64,000 bases of DNA from Motacilla alba alba (taxonomy: Eukaryota > Chordata > Aves > Passeriformes > Motacillidae): contig NC_052046.1 in assembly GCF_015832195.1 (NCBI RefSeq), forward strand, positions 22,064,161-22,128,160. The letters are read 5' to 3'. Below are positions 59,059-64,000 of the stretch, piece by piece. The notes under the pieces were generated by a model, which had not been told where the DNA came from, did not search any database, and saw nothing but the letters and a program-made list of their open reading frames with translations. Position numbers and translations under genes: made by a program. Position 1 is the stretch's first letter, and every line of letters begins with the position of its first letter.

Positions 59059-60790
59059 TCATTCATTCTTAACGCCAAATGTCCACACAACACAACCAGG
59101 ACTAGTATAAAATTAGTTACCTCCCATCTTCTGTACAGCTACACCAGACCGGCTGGGGATTCTGCAGCCAAATCCCAGGACCCAATTTCATTAAACATTA
59201 TTTAATGATCATCACAACATTTAGCAGGTAAGTAGCCACAGTAATCACATTGTTCTCAGATACCCATGCCCTGCTGTTATCCTGCTCCCAGCAGCCATTT
59301 CTTCACAGCCCACAGTGACTGCCCCCTGGTATCACCCTCTAATCATCTGCACCCCAAGCTTGTGCTTGTAAAGATGGATGTTCAAGATGCATGTCCTGGT
59401 GGGGCAGGGGTGGGAGCAGGAGCTGATGGTGCAGCTAACACTGCCGGAGCTGTCAGGGCAGTACGTAGCCTGCCGCACTGTCCTTGAGGGGCAGGGACAT
59501 GGGGAAAAGGGGGCATATGCAGGGTTTGCTATCAGTTAGCTGAAGAAAACTATTCATGTACATGTGCCTGTAAGCAAAAATTTCTTTCACTATATACATT
59601 ATTAGCAAATAGAAATTATTAAGTTAAGAAAGGACAACAGCTGGATTACAACAGGATCTCAAGGGCCATTAAATTATGAGATTTTTAGTGTGTACTATTA
59701 GACCAAAATAACTTGAAATGCCTTATATACCATAAACAGTGTATCTCAACAGCAGAAGAGAACCTGAAAGGTAGTCAGAAGCAGGTAAGTGCAAGGAAAA
59801 CTGTGCTCCCACCACACCAGCAAGGGGCAAAATTATAATTTTTCCAGTAATAAAATGTAAATGTAACATAGCATTCCCCTGTGACAGTATGCAGTGTTTG
59901 CTGTGTGTTAGCGTTAGTAGTTACTGTGACAGTGCAAGTGCTGTATCCAAGCTGTGTCCATTGAAGGGCTGGAGGCACCACCTGTTGGGTTTCCAGGGTG
60001 GGAAAGAAAGAGGAGACACCATGCCAGCTTCAGTGCCCTTCCAGCAGTGAAGGGGGAGGCTGAGGAGCACTGGGGCCAAAGTTCAGGGGACAGCCCTGCT
60101 CCCACGACCCCCCACAGCACTCCTTGCTGTGCACTAGGCTCCAGTGGATGAGCCACTGGCAGCAGCCACCTCTCTCTGACATACTTCCTTCAATGTTCAA
60201 GGCATTGGGCTTTCTCCCCAGTATGCTGGCTGGAGTCCAGGTCAGTTTTGGAAAGATATTCCCCACAGTGGGTTTTCCAAAATCCTGCTCTCTATCTCAA
60301 CAGCAATCTCAAAAGCTTTTCATCCCAGGCAGGCAAAGCATGAAGAGAGCACAGGTCCCATGACCAAGCACAGCCCCCTGCCTCCCTGAGCTTCCCAATA
60401 CAGAGAAACAAGATTGACATACACTCAGAGAGCCAAAATCCACTTTGAGCCTATATCTGCCCTACATTCTGGGGTCATGCACATCTTGATACATTTTCTA
60501 ACCTTTATTTTAAACCTCATGACAATATTGGTAGAGGAAAACACCCAGCCATAATCATGACAGAGCCCCTGCTTGTAAATAAATTTCTGGCTGAAGAAAA
60601 ATAAAAGAAAATTTGACTTAGGTTTCTTTACCCTGTCAGCAGATCTGTAAGGTCATACAAAACAGCACCCTTTCATAACCATATTAGGGGGAAAATGACA
60701 TCTGAAAATCTATATGCTTGGAAGAGAGTGGTGAAGGAGGTGCCCTGGTTAGGAGAATCAAGTTAGGAGAGTTTGCTACTGATTTCCTGT
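59059..60790. other. Non-coding stretch, no gene recognised
   Basis: Unique DNA with GC-richer patches (59390-59515 and 59940-60180). Frames on both strands at 59914-60266 are short and have no recognisable family. A G-quadruplex motif at 59488 is listed separately. Confidence 0.55.
59488..59513 (+). repeat. G-quadruplex motif
   Basis: Four G-runs (GGGG, GGG, GGGG, GGGGG) are separated by loops of 2, 4 and 4 bases, which fits the standard quadruplex definition. A nearby GGGG, GGGG, GGG series at about 59401-59414 adds to local G-richness. There is no promoter evidence. Confidence 0.7.
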
Positions 60791-60858
60791 AGCAGATTTA
60801 ACTGTTGAGTTAAAACCCACTGACATCAGAGGTGACATTACAGTGTAAATAATGAAGG
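60791..60858 (+). repeat. Palindromic archosaur-type interspersed repeat, fragment D
   Basis: The order AGCAGATTTAAC, GAGTTAAAACCCACTGACAT, then CAGAGGTGACATTACAGTG and TAAATAATGAAGG follows the right half of the family seen at 50268 and 49672. Only a diverged fragment remains. Confidence 0.35.
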
Positions 60859-63800
60859 TGCTGCAAGAAGCTAGGGAGCAGAGGAGAGGACAAGTTTCCC
60901 ATTCCCTGCTCACACACTGATTCTCCAGATGTATTTTGTATGTGATGAATAGCAAATTCACGTACAAGACATGAATCTGAGCTGCCATTTGTGCCACACA
61001 AATTGTCACCTAAGTGTTGGGTATGAACACTGTTTTCCCTAGTCTCTGCATTTCAGTCCTATTTCAGTACCCGTAGCAATGTGCATATTCCATTAAGAAC
61101 ATAATACCACCTTTCAAAATTCAGGATTGAAATAAACCCAGGGGACAACAGACACACAGACAATTAGACATAGTTTGGCAATGGTGTGTGGCTGGAAGGT
61201 AATGAAAGTGGCGATCCTCTGTGAGGGAGGAGGATCACGGAAGGCAATCCTGCCTTCCCAACAGCTTTGCTGTGGGATTTTTAACCCTCTCTGGGATTTT
61301 GCCATCAATATGATCGTTCAGGTATCCATTATATATGACACAGAAAGGGAGAAGCATGAAAAAGGGTGAAGGATACTGCACTTCAGGTATTTCTATTATC
61401 TTTCTCTAACAAGACCATTCAGATTAAAAAAAAAAAAAACCACAGAGAAACACTACATTGTTGATATATGGCAAGGGGAAATACATGTGAGACATACTGA
61501 TAATTTGTTGCAGTTTGAAACTGTGACAAAATGTGATTATCTGAGGTAAAAATATGTTATTAATCATTTGGCAAGAGGTCAAGCACTCTACATCTTCATG
61601 ATTCCCTTGCAAAGCTTAACAATAAAAAGTGAGAAGAACAAATTGTGTGAAGTATTTTTTTCTCACTAAGACCAGATATTTATGTTCATATATATATTGA
61701 ATTTTAAAACAGCTAATTTGGAGAGGGAGCCCTTATAAATTGACCTATTCTCTGAAATGCTGGTTTCCTATTTTTCATCTTTCCTAATATAATCAATAGT
61801 AACAGACTGTAAGTAAATTGATTATGTGGGTAGTCAATAGATTAAGAGGATGTTTTAAATATCCTAGTAACAACTAAGTAACACCATCTCAGAGAGGGTG
61901 TTGCAGCCAACAATGGGGCTGGTTTAATGCAGTGTCAGCAAGAACCATGTCAGTTAGGCCAGACACCTCTGCAACACCACCAACTTCTTGATTTTTAAGA
62001 AAATGTAGTGCACTAGGTATGAATTCAGCAGCGGTTAACTTCCCTTTGCATAGTGCTTATTCCAGAGGGAGGAGCTAAGCAACACAAGCTGTAGAGAGGA
62101 TAGGGCAAAAGGGGCAAAAGTATAAGTGGACATCACACCACTCATATCATGAATATTCATTACCTACTGTACTCAGACTAGGTACCTTTCCTGATCATCC
62201 TCCATTAACCACACCTTCCCCTTCAGTGGATTTGTGAAGAGATCACCAAACCATCAGAAATTACCTCCTGACCACCAAAAATTCCAGCCACGTCTAGCAC
62301 ACAAGTTTCTTTGATCCTTCAACTGGGCACAAGGCTGTTTTCATCTCTTCCAGTAATGCCTGCCTACCTGATAGGATCTCTGTTGCAGGAAAATACAGTA
62401 AGCCTCCTTTTAATTGTCTATACTAGGAGCCCAGTTGTTCATCTAAGTGCCATTGGCAGATAGTGGACTACCTTTTTTTAAGTAATCTTATTCCTAGAAT
62501 CGCAGTAGAGACCTCAAAATGGGTTTTATCGCTGTAATTTTATTTGCTTATTAAAATTTAAAGTTTGCACTTAAAATAGAGAATGCTCTCAAGCTGTCAC
62601 CTGTGTTCTCCCAATTTATTAGTCATAATCTGATATTAATTTTTCAGATGTTAAGCTATTGTCCAACAGCTGGTTGTGATATTTTGGGAGGGTGGGTAAT
62701 GGAAAAAAAATGCTTTTAAGACAGGCTTAGACTCACAGCACAGGAAATGCAATTGCAAGGACCCCCACTGCTCCCCTGCTGGCTTACTCCTCTTCTTTAA
62801 TGTGATTTATTGGGCCCAATCTTACCCCAAGAACCTCCCTTGCACCCATTTGTCTACCAGTGCTTGTGAAAGGATTACTTGGCCTCTGCTCTGGAAGATG
62901 AGAAGAGTTACGAAAAGACACCAGACTGGAACAGGTTAGGTTTAGACACCAGACTGGATAGGTTTCCACAACCTTTCAGCAATACCCTAAAGCATCCAGC
63001 TCTGATGGGAATTTCATCATCTCAGTGACATCACAGTAACAGGCGAGGAGTTAGCAGAGCTGTGGTTTAACTATGCTCCAAGCACTAAGAAACTGGAAGG
63101 GTTTCACACAAGCTCCGTGAGAACTAGACATACTATGGTCCTGTTCAAATAGAGGGTTGTTGCACTGACATAGCTCTCCCTCCCACAGGTTGGGGAACTC
63201 ACTTCTGCGCCTGAACCAATTTCATCTGAGCTTTCTTTTTTCCCTTTCACGGTATGTTCTTGATCCTATTTTAGCTAGCTTGTTCCAAACTACTCATTGC
63301 TCTGTGTGACCAAGAATTACCACTGAAAGAACCACACAAGAGCAAAGGAGGAGATATTCAAAAGCACAGATGAACATGAGAATCTTGGTTGTGTTTCTGA
63401 AAATTCCTCTCAATACTCATACAAGCCTCTCTTGAGAAGGATGCCTGATAGTGTCAGACCATACGGTAAAAAGAAAGACAACATTCAAATAAAAAGAGAC
63501 AGATTTGCCAAAAGCCAGTGCATCATCACATTGTATCCCAGGTGTTAAGTGTGTTGTCCTGGGTACTCTCTGCCCATAACGCTTTTGCTGTATGTCAGAT
63601 CCTCACACAGCACATTCTTCAAAGAGCAGAAACTAAACATTTTAGAAAGCCTTGTGAGACAGCCAGGATCAGTGTTGTAACACAGCACTCGCCTCTTTGC
63701 AGTGCCTCCAGATGCACCCAGAAAATGCAATATTCCTCTTGCTTACTGATTCCAGTTTCTACTTGTTCCATGAAACTAAAATCTCCTTTCTACACATCCT

Positions 63801-64000
63801 TTGCTCTACAATTCACTCTCCAGTCTTTTTTTTTAATGCCAGATTCTAGCTATAAACTGCCTCAAATATTTTGAGAACTTCTGCAAAGCACAATGCAAAT
63901 TTGAAAAGTTCAAGCCTAGTGCTAATGCAATAAAAGAAGGCAAATACGATTCCAGATATACAGTTGGTGTAATGCCTTTAGGAAGCGCTCCATCAGTTTG
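60859..64000. other. Non-coding stretch, no gene recognised
   Basis: No coding exon or transposon I can support up to the window end. It holds an A13 run at about 61426, AT-rich DNA at 61670-61870, and a tandem duplication at 62916. Open frames are at most 118 codons and have no recognisable family. Confidence 0.6.
62916..62967. repeat. 28-bp imperfect tandem duplication
   Basis: Unit one (62916-62943) and unit two (62944-62967) both begin AGACACCAGACTGGA and continue with TAGGTTT. The second copy lacks a few bases (ACAGGT is shortened). A recent local duplication. Confidence 0.8.

Noticed and set aside
63290..63330. MIR-like wording CTCTGTGTGACC
   Set aside because: Too short, and the bases after it do not follow the MIR core.

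Overview
The window reads as nuclear DNA of a bird, probably a songbird. The evidence is repeat content: CR1 LINE fragments of the avian 3'-truncated kind on both strands, two solo endogenous-retrovirus LTRs whose sequence style I associate with passerine genomes, short palindromic archosaur-type repeats, and MIR-like relics. The DNA is AT-rich and looks CpG-poor, with no operons, Shine-Dalgarno sites, tRNA or rRNA genes or CRISPR arrays. The songbird assignment is inference from LTR style recalled from memory. I found no intact host gene. Almost all open frames are the short stretches expected by chance, and many sit in GC-richer or CR1-derived DNA.

Layout. 1-10.6 kb: unique intergenic or intronic DNA, with a TAAT-rich patch near 5.4 kb and a stronger enhancer-like block at 6.9-7.5 kb. 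10.6-11.5 kb: CR1 3' end on the plus strand, followed by a perfect 16-bp-arm inverted repeat at 11.64 kb. 11.7-17.9 kb: unique DNA with an AT-rich tract and a G-run motif. 17,918-19,402: a 1,485-bp solo LTR with 8-bp terminal inverted repeats and 5-bp target duplications (ERVL-like). 19.4-28.1 kb: AT-rich unique DNA with a TTAAGTA-type tandem tract and a 38-bp minisatellite. 28,090-28,474: a 385-bp solo LTR with 6-bp target duplications (ERVK-like). 30.4-31.5 kb: minus-strand CR1 split by an LTR-like insert. 33.5-34.8 kb: CR1 reverse-transcriptase segment on the plus strand. 39.2 kb: an old CR1 3' tail. 40.7 kb: MIR-like SINE. 42.6 kb: twin stem-loops. 48.0-48.25 kb: the best enhancer-like block. 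49.7 and 50.3 kb: two palindromic-repeat copies. 56.1-56.6 kb: a 21-bp tandem duplication and a second pair of stem-loops. 57.5-59.1 kb: the only stretch with protein-like open frames, possibly a decayed coding sequence. 59-64 kb: unique DNA with one more palindromic-repeat fragment.

Functionally this looks like a gene-poor region, either a long intron or an intergenic stretch. Its likely content is non-coding: a few candidate enhancers, retroelement promoters and polyadenylation signals inside the LTRs, and several strong inverted repeats. I see no new multi-gene system. The items most worth testing are the 57.5-59.1 kb open frames, the adjacent perfect hairpins, and the enhancer-like block at 48 kb.
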